A stretch of DNA of 64,000 nt from Argentina anserina (lineage: Eukaryota > Streptophyta > Magnoliopsida > Rosales > Rosaceae), in contig NC_065873.1 in the NCBI RefSeq assembly GCF_933775445.1, positions 3,472,001-3,536,000 of the forward strand. Reading direction: 5' to 3'. This document shows, piece by piece, positions 35,401 through 48,027 of this stretch. A program made the position numbers and the translations under genes. Position 1 is the stretch's first letter. Each line of letters begins with the position of its first letter. The notes beneath the pieces are model-generated. The model was not told the DNA's origin. It did not search any database and saw only the letters and a program-made list of their open reading frames with translations.

Positions 35401-36680
35401 GTGAGTTCTTAGTTTTCAGTGTTTTCTGTTTTGTCATACAATGTCAATCAAGACAAGCATAAAACAAAAACAAAAATACCATAAAACAACACAGTCATAT
35501 ACTTGCATGTAATTCAATCCATAACTTTAATCAACACTAAGCAATACTTTTGAGTAATTACTTAACATTCTGTAATTCTTTTCAATAAGCCACACAAGAT
35601 AAAAATATGTTATCCAAAGAATCAAATCAACATCTTTAGACAGAAAATCTAATTCCAAGTATCCGAATTTATTTTCATCAAATATGCTTACTGTTGTCTG
35701 TATTCTAAAATCATATTTAAACCATTTCTTTGGAAGAATAAAACGTGAATTTAGAAACACATAACACAATTTTTCAGTTTGTTATCTTGAAAATTCCCTG
35801 CATATATCAAAGAAGAATGCTTTGTGCAATATGTTCAATTATACCAACAGGAAACCACAAACCAATGTTGAGCTTACAACTTTGTTTTCTACCCAGATAA
35901 TCTTTATAAGAAAACTAAGCTCTGTGTCATGTAACCTTTTACAATGTATAAAATTGGGAGATTTTAAACTTCTGCATACATTGTCCATCAATTACAATAC
36001 ACACATAGAATGCAATCATTCAATTCAACCATAGAGTATATACTTGCATAGAAAATTAAATTTCCCAGCCATACAAGAACCACATGTCAACCACAATCCA
36101 AGTCTCTAAGCTACTCTTATATGCACGCTGGGTGTGCTCTAGGGTTTTTATGTATATTCATATACATATATATATATATATATACTTCATATAATCTGCT
36201 TAAATTGAAATCGGAAAACCTTTAAGAAAAACATGTTTTGCTTTTTCCCCAAATTTGCTGTAGTTTTTGAGCGGAAGCATAGAACAAATTTTTGAATCAG
36301 CAGCAATTCCCTTTGGGTTATGAATCCAATAAGAGATGTAAAGGTCTCAATTGCTTCCGATCCAGTTGCCTTCCCAAATCCAGAAACTCAACGTTGTGAA
36401 AAACACAACGGCTAAAAAGTTTCTGGCTTGTTGTTCTTGAGTTCGGATTTGGTTGAGACCGGATCCGCGTTTTTGCAACCGGTTCGACCCGTAAAGCAAA
36501 ATTCCTCAGTAGTAACGCTCGCGACCAGCAGTAACACTCGCGACCCTTCGTGACGCTCGCGATCCTCAGTGACACTCGTGACCATCAGTGACGCTCGCGA
36601 CCATCAAGTACATTTTTTTTTTGTTAAAATATAAAACCGATTTTTAGTTATGCAAAACTGAAAATTTTTGTGCTCATAAG
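35401..36680 (-). other. Copia untranslated leader
   Basis: About 1.3 kb between primer site and gag without a recognisable gene. It is unusually long for copia and holds a (TA)n run at about 36167-36182 and the 19-bp repeat array listed separately. Confidence 0.7.
36511..36606 (-). repeat. ~19-bp tandem repeat in copia leader
   Basis: Five units of the form AGTGACGCTCGCGACCATC with substitutions. GC-rich with a CGCTCGCGA core, in contrast to the AT-rich leader around it. Confidence 0.88.
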
Positions 36681-36693
36681 TGCTCTGATACCA
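36681..36693 (-). other. Copia primer binding site (initiator tRNA-Met)
   Basis: The minus strand reads TGGTATCAGAGCA two bases inside the 5' LTR, the standard plant copia primer site. Confidence 0.93.
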
Positions 36694-36695
36694 TA

Positions 36696-37199
36696 TGTAA
36701 ATTAAATTACATGATATGAGTACAAAACCAAAGATCATATGCATAGCAACTAATCGTTAATTTAGTGAATGAGATTAACTTACCATCTTCATGAACGACG
36801 ACACTGTGATCCACTGTGCCTTAATCCGAAGTCACAAGGTGCTAGGCAAGGTCTTTTGTTAGTCACTACTCTCTGCTTTCTCAATGGACAAAAACTCACG
36901 CAAATAACTCGTAGTGATAACATGGACGTTTACCATCTATATATAGAGAATCTTTAACCTTTAAGAGTCCTTCCATTAAAGACATCTTGTAAGTTAAGTA
37001 ATCTTATTTAGATTCCTAATTCAATACTGATTTGTAGTCTTGCTTCTAGACTTAAATTAAGATTCCTTACCATAATGATATAATACACGAAATCATTAGG
37101 AACTAGATTTGATACTATCTTTGTTTCCATGTAGAAATAGATTATGACATTAAACATGATAATCATATAATATGTGATATGTCCAAAATTGATCTAACA
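36696..37199 (-). repeat. Copia 5' LTR
   Basis: 504 bp, same ends as 30357-30860, about 97% identical by eye (roughly 15 differences). Confidence 0.96.
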
Positions 37200-37204
37200 C
37201 AAGT

Positions 37205-37901
37205 ATCTAAATACTTTTACCCATAACTATTCTAGTTTCTGTAAATGTTACTAATGCAAAAAACTATTTTGGTATTCGATATTGTCCCTTCTTAGTAAGT
37301 AAAGGCACCCATTAGACTTATGATACATCATTGTTTCATTGAAAAGTTTGATAAACATAAGCTTGGAGACCGAGGTGTAACTTTTGTTATCAACCCTATA
37401 GCCAAGTTCAAACATGGTCATCAAGTAAAATCTAATATATAAATGTATTTTCGAATACCAACCAACTAATACAACAAACATGGCAGATGAAGGTACCCCT
37501 CTCAGCTAATCTAACTGAAACGCTTGACTCTTAAAAAAAAAAACTGAAACGCTGGAAACACATAAAAGAGAAGAAAAAAAAAAGACACAAAGTTGACGAC
37601 CAAGAAGTTGAAGCGCTCGTTCCACTAAGTTGTCAGCCACATAATGATGAATGTGACGAAATATAACAAAGTGGTACCCTAAAGAAGTTAAAAGTCGTAT
37701 ATATCACATACCAAGTTATGTATCATCCAGGGAATGAGACCTCAAATATTGAGAGCATCGATAATTAATTTGGAATGATTGAGAACAACAGTGTGAATAG
37801 CTTCAGGTAAAGCCACGATCATGTTACATACTCTCGTTATATATATACAACAGTAATTTGCGTGCAAATTCTTTTTAATTTGTACATTGAACGGTGTCGG
37901 T

Positions 37902-37942
<41 letters not shown>

Positions 37943-37963
37943 GAAATTACAGACTATATATAT
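37205..37963. other. Intergenic, no gene; (TA)n microsatellite
   Basis: No coding signal. A (TA)n run lies at about 37905-37938, directly before the foldback elements; AGTCTGAAATTACAGACT (37939-37954) is a short self-complementary stretch. Confidence 0.6.
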
Positions 37964-38352
37964 AGAATGAACATTCACTCTGAAATTACAGAGTGAAGTT
38001 CCAATTTTAACACACTTTTTCGGTCAAATGTTTTCATCATAAGCAATTCAATATTTAGGCATGTTATTCAAGATCATTTCTATAAAATTTCATCAAATTC
38101 GGACATCGTTAAGGTATCGAAATTAGATTAAATCAATGAATGAATTAAAACTTTTCAACGTGAACCGTTCGTGTAAATCTCAATTTTGAAAGATCAAACC
38201 ATTATCAAATTGGATGAAACTTTGTAGGGATGATCTTGAATAACATACCTAAATATTAAATCTCTTATGGTGAAAAAATTTGACCGAAAAGTGTATCAAA
38301 ATTGAAACTTCACACTGTAATTTCAGAGTAAAGCTTCACTCTGGATAGAGAC
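37964..38352. mobile_element. Foldback MITE, copy 1
   Basis: The two halves are inverted complements: the left has ACTCTGAAATTACAGAGTGA, TTCGGTCAAATG and ATTTAGGCATGTTATTCAAG; the right has the matching reverse complements, ending CACTCTGGATAGAGACT. The left tip is missing compared with copy 2. No coding capacity. Confidence 0.85.
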
Positions 38353-38387
38353 TGTATATGTATATGTATGTGTATATATATATATAC

Positions 38388-38787
38388 AGTCCCTATCCAG
38401 AGTGAAGGTTCACTCTGAAGTTTCAGAGTGAAGTTCCAATTTTGGCACACTTTCCGGTCAAATTTTTTCACCATAAGTGATTCAATATTTAGGTATGCTA
38501 TTCAAGATCATCTCTATAAAGTTTCATCCAATTTGACAATGATTTGAACTTTCAAAATTGAGATTTACACGAACGGTTCACGTTGAACAGTTGTAATTCA
38601 TTCATTGATTTAATCTAATTTCAATACCTTAACGATGTCCGAATTAGATGAAATTTTGTATAGATGATCTTGAATAGCATACCTAAATATTGAATCGCTT
38701 ATGGTGAAAAAATTTGACCGAAAAATGTGCCAAAATTGGAACTTCACTCTGAAACTTCAGAGTGAACCTTCACTCTGGATAGGGACT
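38388..38787. mobile_element. Foldback MITE, copy 2, with complete ends
   Basis: About 400 bp with ends AGTCCCTATCCAGAGTGAAG and its near-perfect inverse CTTCACTCTGGATAGGGACT. Arms of about 160-180 bases pair almost throughout (CACCATAAGTGATTCAATAT against ATATTGAATCGCTTATGGTG). Flanked on both sides by TA-rich repeats. Lies 35 bases from copy 1; the small central loops are in opposite orientation. Confidence 0.9.
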
Positions 38788-40629
38788 ATATATATATATA
38801 TATACACAAACTCTTATTATCTTTTTTTTTCCAATGAAGTATATGTACTTAGATATAATTTTGTTCAACATATGATTTTTTGTTCTCAGAAACGAAAAAA
38901 CATATGGTTCTTTTCTTACCTCATCGGTCCATCAATGCCTCATAATTGATTTAATTCTTACATTTATTGAAAATTGTCGCCATGTTTGAATGCATGGTCT
39001 ACGGTACGGAGCCACTTTATCTAATAGTTTGATTTGTCTTTTTTTTTTCACTTGAAAAAACATGCAGCCATAGATGAACAGAGACAGAGTTATCCGCCTA
39101 TATATTTTACAATTTCTCATGCTAAAGGTCGATGTCTTTCCAAAAACAAAGAAAAGAATATGGAGCTCTCTGCATGCATGTCGACATTTCATTTTCCGGT
39201 TATTGAACAAACGGACAACTCGACTCTGCACGACATGTTCGGGAGAGTCGTGGACAATGGAAGCCAGGTGTGAAAGAAAAAAAAACTGTTTCAGAGTAAA
39301 ACCCTATACCACTTTCCAGATAAGCTCCGATAATATGCCAGAGATTCATTTCAGGCTGACCGAAGTTGGTGAGTCAGAGATGAACAGAAACCAAAACCCA
39401 ACCACGCTGGCCCGAGCCAGTAGCCAAGGACCGTCCAAAACGGTGTCGTCATGCGGTGGGCGCCAAGCACACGGGTAGTTTCGCCGACCCTATTGTCTCC
39501 GGTCAACCAGGCAACCCCAGCTTTGCTGCTACACGCTAGTACTTCTCACCTTAAATTTTCTTATAGTTTTACTATATTTCTCTGCACGTGCGCTTACATC
39601 TCCGTCGCACGTGTTTCCAGCTCCCTCCTCCTCCTCCTCCTCCTCTGTTTATTATTTTGACCCGCATGCTTGTTTTTGCCGACTCCATTTGTACGGAACT
39701 CTGAGCCCGGCTTGGTTTCAGAGAACGGGAAATCTAAGGCTCTCCCTGAACACGTGTAGGTGGTGTGAAAACCTGAGATAAGAACAGTTCCCGGAATTTA
39801 ATTCAATGGTCAATAGTACGAAACCGAAAAATATGCATATTAATAACTAAGCATGTCGGAACGTAAATATGTGCTTGGGGTTTTGGGGGACGGAACCCTA
39901 GATTCAACTATGACCGACGAAGTACTATTAGTCTATTAGTTATTCTCCTTCAGCACACGTACTGCAGAATCCTCCGTTTTACCTTGCTAGGGTTTGGGGA
40001 GCAAAACCATCAAAGTATGACACTGGCAAGCTTGTGAATGGCAAGTACTTAAATTAATTACTTATCAACGGTCTTGATGATAAATTTGGGAATAAATTGC
40101 TGTGTTTTTATTGGGCTGCCCATAGCCACGTGGTAGGGGAGTCCGCACCTAAGAATTTTTCGTTTTCTAAGTTTAAATGACGATTTCACATTGTCTCGAA
40201 GAGGAAGAGGGTCGATTTACCGCAAACACGAATCTGACAGAAAATGATTGAGCTGGCTAGCTAGCTTGAGGGATGACCCTAGCTATCAACTGTGTTCCTA
40301 TGATACTGGGTTTGATAAGTAGCTGAATTAAATCATCTACGACAATATTATACAGGAAACCAAAGCTTAGGTTAAATAAGATCCTTCATGCATGGTTGTT
40401 CACTTTCGACAAACATAAACGTGGTAAAGATAGTACTGTTCTTCGATTTTTCTAATACAAGCTGATCGATGGAAGATACATATCCAAGAGAAAAGAGATC
40501 GAGAAGACCAAATTTTAGTCCGTTTGTTTGTATGTTTTTTGTTTTTTGTTTTTTGTTTTCTTCAAAAGAGAGTAACCGACTAACCCATTCTCCAATCGTT
40601 TGTTCTCTTTAAGTGGAGGATACGTAAGA

Positions 40630-40668
<39 letters not shown>

Positions 40669-43600
40669 TCTGGTTTCCTTAATTATTGTTCTTGATACTA
40701 ATTGATTTCACTAATATTGTCACATCAGAACCTAAACGAAAGGAAACTTATTCTCATTGGTGTAGTTCTCTCTAGTCTCTACAGTCTACATGCATGGTAA
40801 TGATGGTATACATTGTATTCTCATATGGCAAAGTTGACTAATAACAAACACCCACTAAACTCCCAACTACAAACGAACAGAATCTAGAAGGAACCTGAGG
40901 ACATGTATTTCCCACACTGTCTTGCATTGGTGACTTAGTGTGTCCTTCTTCCTTCTTCATCCATGTATTATCCATTTGTATAATTTTTTCATGTTTCAAT
41001 TCGTTTTTTTGGTAGATTTCTTGCATGTTATGTTATATAATTGTTGGTTCAAATTATTGTTATCATATGTTTCCTTCTAAAATCTACGTTATGTTGTGAT
41101 CACTAACTGTATTGCATGAATCGAAGGAAACATTTTTCTCTTTTCGTTTAAAAGTGAAATAGAATCTATTAAAAAAAACAGAAGTGAAATAGAGTATGTA
41201 TATATAATGAATTTCGTACATTTCAGCTCGCAAAATTCTTCAATTTATATGAAATTATTGTATACACTTTATTAGATTAATTCTCTACAAACCTTGTGTT
41301 GGTAGGTCTTTTTTATGTTGTGGGAGCACTAATTCCCAATTCACCAATCAAATATTTCTTTATCCGTATTACATATCATCATGTATATACATACTCTCTA
41401 AGCTCTTGAAAGGCAAACTTTTGCTCAACTGGTCAATTAGTTTTATAGGTGACCAAAAGTCTAGCTTCATCTCTCAATTTTATGTAGAAATATTTTTTTT
41501 CCACACAAAGACTAAGTGCGGCTTATTTTCAACCTCAAGAAATTGAATTAAGTTAATTAAATTTGTATTTGAAACAAATGTTTTAGTGGCATCCATAGTG
41601 TAAAGAAGGAGCCCTAGCTAGTCGGTTTTGTTTTTACTTATTAGGATTTTTTTTCTCGGTCCTTTACTCCTCTCTGTCATATGGTTGAAGTTACTTTCCA
41701 CTTGGGTGGTCCAGTCCTACACCACGTGTTTGTGATGCTGATTTGGTCCAATAAGCAAGTTCGGTCCATCAATTATTTCAATTAACATTGGTTCTCAACG
41801 TAAACCCTTCATTTGCTTTTCCTCACGTACACAGCTCGATCCGTAAATTTAAGCATACATTGTTTATTTATTTATAAAATTTAATAAATAAATAAAAATT
41901 CTCTAAAATTGAAGTATTTCGGCAGGAACTTATGCTTCCGGCGCTCGATATAACTTATTACGCAAGCTAGGTTTGCAGAGACCAGCTCCGAAAAACAAAG
42001 TTCTAGATTTTCACATACTGAAGATTGACGGGGATGTAAAATGCTAGCGAATTTATAATTTAGGTTATTCTATCGTGTCCGGTCAGTTGGATTCACTTTT
42101 GACCTATAATGTTTGCTCATTCTTCACATTATGAAAGAGTTGAATTCTTAAGGTCGTGCATCTAGTATCTACGACATGATTGCCTATTATCTTGATCATA
42201 CCATTTCCTTAGATCTTGACTTGGAAGATAGTAGGAAGCTTAATTTGGTGAATTGAAGAATTGGCTGAATCAGTAAGGCTCTCTTTTTTCCTGTGCAAGC
42301 AACCAATAACATCAGGCAATATACGTACATTTTACACTACGTGCTTATAATTAATAACAACTATCGGATTAAGCTGTAAAGAGCACACGCCCACGGGAAG
42401 AGGTGACTATATATATACTGGATAATGTTTACGATAAAAATGATTTAGCATATATATGGATTGTAATGCAAGACAAGCAGTCAAACTCGATCAAGAATGA
42501 TCTCATCATATATTATCTAAAATGTGGGTTACTTTCAAATGTGGCAATAGACACCCCAATTTATAATGATATTATAAATAGACGATGCGCAAATGTCTTA
42601 CACAGAGGAAAATGTAATAAGATCCCCATATGATGAACTCACAATCACAGATTAGCACCAATTAACTAAGACTTCGATTAATATGTGCGTGTTCTAGACG
42701 GCTTTTCAGTGCATGTGTACGTGATCGATAACTGATAACAGTGAACATATGACTTTGATTAGATTAATTTTGGATGGCAGATGGTTTATTTTGTTATATG
42801 TGTTGAATTGCATTATGGTACACCAGAAACTTTCCAAGTCTTATTCCAATATTCCAATGACAGGTCAACTTGTAAAAAGTATATGCATGACTATTTTGCA
42901 CATGCTGTAATAATAATTCTTACTATAATACTGATCGATCGAGGAGGAAAATAAACCATGTCGTTCGATTTATGCTCTTGATCCTCAATTCTAAAGCATG
43001 TATACACGCGCAATCTAAAGAAGCTTTTATTTACCAAATAAATCAAAAGTACGTCTGTTTTCTATTAAGGTTAGCTATAAAACCCTATGGTTTAGGACTT
43101 TAGCGTTCTCAACTTTTGGTACCGCCTACTGTATTGTTTTGATAGTAGTTGCAAATGAGTATTTGAAAATTTGTTGATTAATTTTGTCCATTAAGAGAGC
43201 CATCTATTATACGAGAATCAAATTAGATATTGTCACATTATGAGCTTGAATCCGATCGGATAGAATCATGTCGCATTATGCGATCATGTGAATTTGTCGG
43301 AAAAAAAATTAAGCTATATCCATATCTTATAAAAACAGTACTATAAAATACACAAATATTCCGTTTCTGATAATTTTCGCTGTTTCATTCGCAAGTTACA
43401 TGTATCGAGTTCAGGGCACTAGTTTATGCTTTTGTTAAGATGACAGCTTTATGAACCTTGATTCCCCCTCACCGGCCTATATTCCAACCATTATATTCTC
43501 AATAAGCGCTTGATTAACTTAATCTAATCAAACATACTAGCTAGTTTTTCGATCAGGGTGCTTGATCAGTACAGATTCAGAAGGATTAAAAGCATTACTT

Positions 43601-43796
43601 GAAATTAAAGTTGAAACCATATCCATTGGTAAGTGTAAACTAATATATCCTTAACTATGAACCCCTAAACTTAATTAAGGATTTTAAGGTTTCTTGAGCC
43701 GTGCGCAAAAAGTAGTACTTAAACTGAATCAAGGGCACTTGATTCATGTAATTAATTAAGTTAAATGATTTAAGTACGTCGTAGTTCCTAATTATG
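38788..43796. other. Long intergenic stretch, no gene supported
   Basis: I found no conserved domain or plausible spliced gene. Open frames such as 39074-39478 and 42403-42633 lack recognisable motifs. Minor features: (CTC)n at about 39619-39641; (TTTTTTG)-like runs near 40538-40560; (TA)n at about 40631-40660; palindromic TATTTATTTATAAA and inverse near 41866-41898. Confidence 0.45.
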
Positions 43797-44385
43797 TTCT
43801 AAATATCCTGATATATCCTCGATATATTTCTGATATCTCAAATATATCAGTAAAATTAAGAAAACGATACGATATGAAAGATATCGTGTCAAGTTATCGG
43901 TCAACGCTAATTTCATAGTCAAAATCATATATATATCGGGTCAATCCGATTTCGACCCGATATATTGGACTTTTTTTTTATTTCAAAAAATAATGTTATC
44001 GTTTTACTATTTTGAGGAAAGAAAAAATGTAGACGAGTATCAGTGAAAACTTTATTTTCTTATAATGCAAAATTTTCATATTCATATTCGAATGCCGAAA
44101 CCTTAATCAAGGAAGATAAAAACATAATAAGACGAAATCTCCAACTTTATATGTGAAACCAAATCACTGCCCGTCTACCTCAATCCTTATTTAGACACTT
44201 ATTTTTATTATTTTAAATTATATGTGTATTTTTATTTAGTATTTTTTTGTAGTAAAATTCATAAATATATTAAATTTAATTAAAAATTAGTAAATCTGAT
44301 AAATCTGATATATTTCGATATATCTTTATTTTTTCTAAAACCGATATAGTGCCGATAAGTGATATTTAGATCATTGCATTTGGAT
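43797..44385. mobile_element. ATATCG-rich repeat element, probably a DNA transposon derivative
   Basis: The left edge TTCTAAATATCCTGATATAT and right edge GATAAGTGATATTTAGATCA are inverted over CTAAATATC. The interior is dense in GATATATC/CGATATAT motifs and has no coding domain. The same edge appears at the start of the window (1-38) in opposite orientation. Superfamily not determined. Confidence 0.5.
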
Positions 44386-46294
44386 CCCTAATTCCCAGCT
44401 AGCTTAGAGTGCACTATACTTCATAAATACTTGGTTCTGATCACAGATATTAGCTGTCAAAACACATTATAGAGGGGAATGACTGCTAACTTTGCATATA
44501 TTTGCATAAATAAAACCACATCTGCAATCACAAGTTCATATTATGACATTCTGTGCTTTTTATCTATAAATTTCTGTATTAGTGCATATTGAATTTCTGT
44601 CCATAGCTAATTAGTTACGGCAAGATGCAAATCTACATAGTGATATCAAAGCCACAAACCCTAAAGTACTTTAATTTGCTGAACTACGTACGTACCCTGC
44701 TATTGTTTTCGATATATAGCCAGAAGCTTAGCTATTAAAACGAATGACATATAGATCTTCGGCGCCCTAGGGCACACTTTTGTAAGAATTTAAGTCAGAT
44801 TAATACATAACAGATACATATCATTGTACGAATTTATATGCTACCGGCCATAAAATTATTTAATTTACTTCTCATTCATCGATCATCGATATATTGTTCT
44901 CCAAAATAAACGAATTATAAAAATCCGATCGAGGCTAGCTTTGGACATTTTCCAGAAATTGTATCTGCCTGCAGATAACAACATGCAGAATACTCCAGAA
45001 ATGTATTCTCTAGAGCGTATAATAGATCCAGTGCTGGTTGATTCGCTTGACCGAAATAATTATAGAAACTCAGCTCAGTTGATTCACCTAAAGCAGTTGA
45101 ATTGATTCTTATCGTTCAACAGTTATAGATTTTCTAGTCGCCTTTATTGATCCACTAGTAGTAGATATAGCTCCACATCCAGCTAGCCCATGGCAAAGGC
45201 AGTTATAAGACGGGGTGGTTCTAGTAGTTCTTATTGCTATTATAGGTCAACTTAATTTAGCTTTGACCTCTCTGAGAGCACCGCAAATAATGTCAAATCA
45301 CTCAAATGTGTCAAATAGGCTTAGGGCAGAAGCAAAGATACGTAAGTATGGGCCAAGCATGGGCTTAACCAACATTCTAATTAAAAGCTTCTGATTTGAT
45401 AACCAATTCAAGTGCTTCCAGACCTTGCATGCAACGATGATTTTCGTAAGATTATGCAGGTTAATTAATTGTTTGTTTACCTATATGTTTATAACATCTT
45501 ATACTCTTATACTAAGGAAGCATAAAAAAGGCTAGACTAAAACAAAATGTCGAGCAACAGAGCTATCATCATTAGCAGCGGATAGCTAGAAAAGTAGTTC
45601 AATAACGCAAGTCCCAGCCTCATCATATATCCCATCTGCAAACAAAATCATCTCCTTACATTAGAATTCATGGCTTCATGCCCCGGCATGTAGCTAATTA
45701 AACCAGCCTGCGCTCTACGTGTGATATTTCTTAGCTAAAAATATTGTTCATTAAATCTCTCTGTTTTTAGATAGCTTAAGGGTTTTGGCTTAATTTATAA
45801 GATATATAAATCAAATTGACAACGGTGATTCCTAAATTCTTCATTATATCTGCTTTGATAGGGTTTGTCCGTTGTGCAACAAAATATGCTATACACACAC
45901 TTGTGTGTTGATAAAATGCACACTAAGTATGAGAGGTATGCAGCAGCGTATACCAGAATTCTCGCTTTGATACGTAAATTGAGTAATCAATAAAGGTCAA
46001 CTAACCACACAGTGCACAAATGATAGATTAATCGATCATTCAAAAGACTGTAACGATGGGAACTGTGAATTCTCAACCACACACTCAGACAGCAACAACA
46101 ATTATAATCACCATAAGCCAAAAAGACTAAAATGTTAAACATATTGTATGTAATACTTTAATCTACAACGAGTCAACGACGGATAAAAAACATTAAACAC
46201 TATATATATGTAGTGTATATATGAGCATGTGAAGGGCTGCGGCCCATAGAAGATTTTGGCAAAAAAACAAAAACTATATATATATATATATATA
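44386..46294. other. Intergenic, no gene seen
   Basis: AT-rich, no domain-bearing frame on either strand. A (TA)n run at about 46275-46293 borders the next element. Confidence 0.5.
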
Positions 46295-46640
46295 GGCCAC
46301 TTCAAGTGCGGATTCACCGATTCCGGCAACGGCAGGCCGCAACGGCGCGGCGGACCAGCACAGCCGCACTACCCACCTCCCGGGAATCCCGTCTGTGCCG
46401 GCCGGAGCTCTATCGGTGGCCAACGGCGGCCGGAATCTGCAAAAATCAAGTTTTTGGGCAGATTATGGCGATTTCGCGATTCCGGCCGCCGTGGGTCACC
46501 GATGGAGCTCCGACGGGCACAGATGGGACCGCCGGAAGGTGGGGAGTGCGGCTGTCGTGGTCCGCTCCGCCATTGCAGCTTGCCTTCGCCGGAATCGGTG
46601 AATCCGTACCTTACGTAAGGTACGAACGTCCGCACCTAAA
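46295..46640. mobile_element. GC-rich foldback (hairpin) element
   Basis: The left arm from GTGCGGATTCACCGATTCCG to GGCGGCCGGAATC (about 46307-46437) is the inverse complement, with mismatches, of the right arm from GATTCCGGCCGCC to CGGAATCGGTGAATCC (about 46478-46605). A loop of about 40 bases contains AAAAATCAAGTTTTTGG. Because of the symmetry, both strands give similar open frames (SIGGQRRPES on +, SIGDPRRPES on -), which are not genes. The right end has an extra ~26 bases including a perfect 18-bp palindrome at 46606-46623. (TA)n runs flank both sides (46275-46293, 46649-46672). Confidence 0.88.
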
Positions 46641-48027
46641 AATTCTCATATATATATATATATATATATATAGAGCAACCCTGCCAGCCCATATAAAAAA
46701 AATTAGATTGAGACAAATCTGAGGAAAACGAAAGGAGATCTTACAACAAGGAGCTCGCTGCTGCCACCAAAGCTGCTTCCGTCGCTGCTTGCCTCTGCCA
46801 GGCATTACACACACACTCTCTCTCTATCTCTCTCTCTCGACCTTAATTGATTGTAAAGTTGTAATCTTTTTGTGTATATAAGAGCAAGTTTGGAACTTTT
46901 GTTAATGATGGTAGATCCTATATTGGTAATGTTAGTGAGCAAAATCCAGAACCAAATTATCAGCAAGACCCATGTTTTGAATATGCCCCATAGTTGTAAT
47001 CTTCAATCCTTCCTTTCTTCTTTTGGTTAACCTTCCACCCATTTTTTATATTCTTTCTTTCTTCTTTTAATTAACCTTCATCACATAGATGTGTGTTTTT
47101 CCTTCCCATTTTCTTCATTTTCCTTCTTTGGTTAAACTATTTTCTTTCATTGGTGTGCCAATTATTCACTTTCTATTAAGATTAGTGTTATTTAACATAA
47201 AATTTCTTTGATAAGTCCTATGTATGTATTGGGAAATTGTAAAAAAAAATAAAAATTACACACTTGTAATTAGCCTAGAGAGGTTCCGGATCTTGGATCC
47301 GCCTTTGTATATGAGGAGGTCCTACAAGAAAAGGCTTATATTTATCATGAAGATCGATATTAACAGTAGCAATACATATTCAAGGTAAACTTATATACTA
47401 ATTAACCTTGATCGAGGTGTATCCACTGATGGGAATGACAGAATGAGTCTGCGCGCGAGTTAATGAACAAGCTAGCTAGCACTGTGAAGGTAGATGGTGT
47501 CTTGATAGTTGATACTCATCACACCTGCTCCTATTTTGACTAGGAAAGAATGACTAAATGACCAAGTTAGATGTCCTGATCATTTTCTGCCCGATCTGCA
47601 TAATCTGCAGAGATTATGCAGTAATTGTTTCTGTTGCGATTTGGGTATGAATTTATATCTCTCTTTTGAATCAGTCCTGCATGGTTAAGGAAATTGAGAG
47701 TCTTTCTAAATATATTTTGACATATTTTTAGAAAGATAAACATTGACTTTTACTGATTGATTTTTGGTTAATTATGATTTGTTTTGTTAACAAATCCGAT
47801 TTTTCCTTCCTTATCTTTTCTTCAAATCAGATCAAATTGAGGGGGAGCATTTCTTTATACATAGCTCCTTATGTTGTTCTAATTGTAGTTTTTCACAGAT
47901 ATTTCTCTTTAAGTGTATTGTTTATATAAACAGTATACCTTTTGAAAAACATCTCTCTTATCTTTATATGCTTGATTATCACTGTATACTTCACTTGTGT
48001 GATTCTTATGACATAACCACCAGAAGG
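46641..48027. other. Intergenic, no gene supported
   Basis: Contains (TA)n, a CT-rich run at about 46815-46838, and 47828-47850 with TTGAGGGGGAGCATT, resembling a copia polypurine tract, so remnants of an LTR element may be present. A short frame ending SEQNPEPNYQQDPCFEYAP near 46991 is of unknown nature. Confidence 0.45.

Larger units (their letters stand above)
30352..37204 (-). mobile_element. Ty1/copia LTR retrotransposon, complete structure, coding region broken
   Basis: Two 504-bp LTRs (30357-30860 and 36696-37199), both TG...CA, are flanked by a 5-bp target duplication CAAGT (30352-30356 and 37200-37204). On the minus strand the order is LTR, primer site, leader, gag, protease, integrase, RT, RNase H, polypurine tract, LTR. 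Integrase before RT defines Ty1/copia. By eye the LTRs differ at about 15 of 504 positions, mostly transitions, so the insertion is fairly young. Stops, frameshifts and an RT deletion make it non-autonomous. Confidence 0.96.

Noticed and set aside
37939..37954. Short palindrome as a terminator
   Set aside because: Plant nuclear DNA next to a (TA)n run and MITE; a bacterial-type terminator makes no sense here.
39074..39478. 134-codon open frame
   Set aside because: No domain or homologue recognised; overlaps another frame of equal quality.
46256..46722. Several Arg/Pro-rich open frames on both strands
   Set aside because: They lie in a palindromic GC-rich element and mirror each other, as expected from the hairpin.
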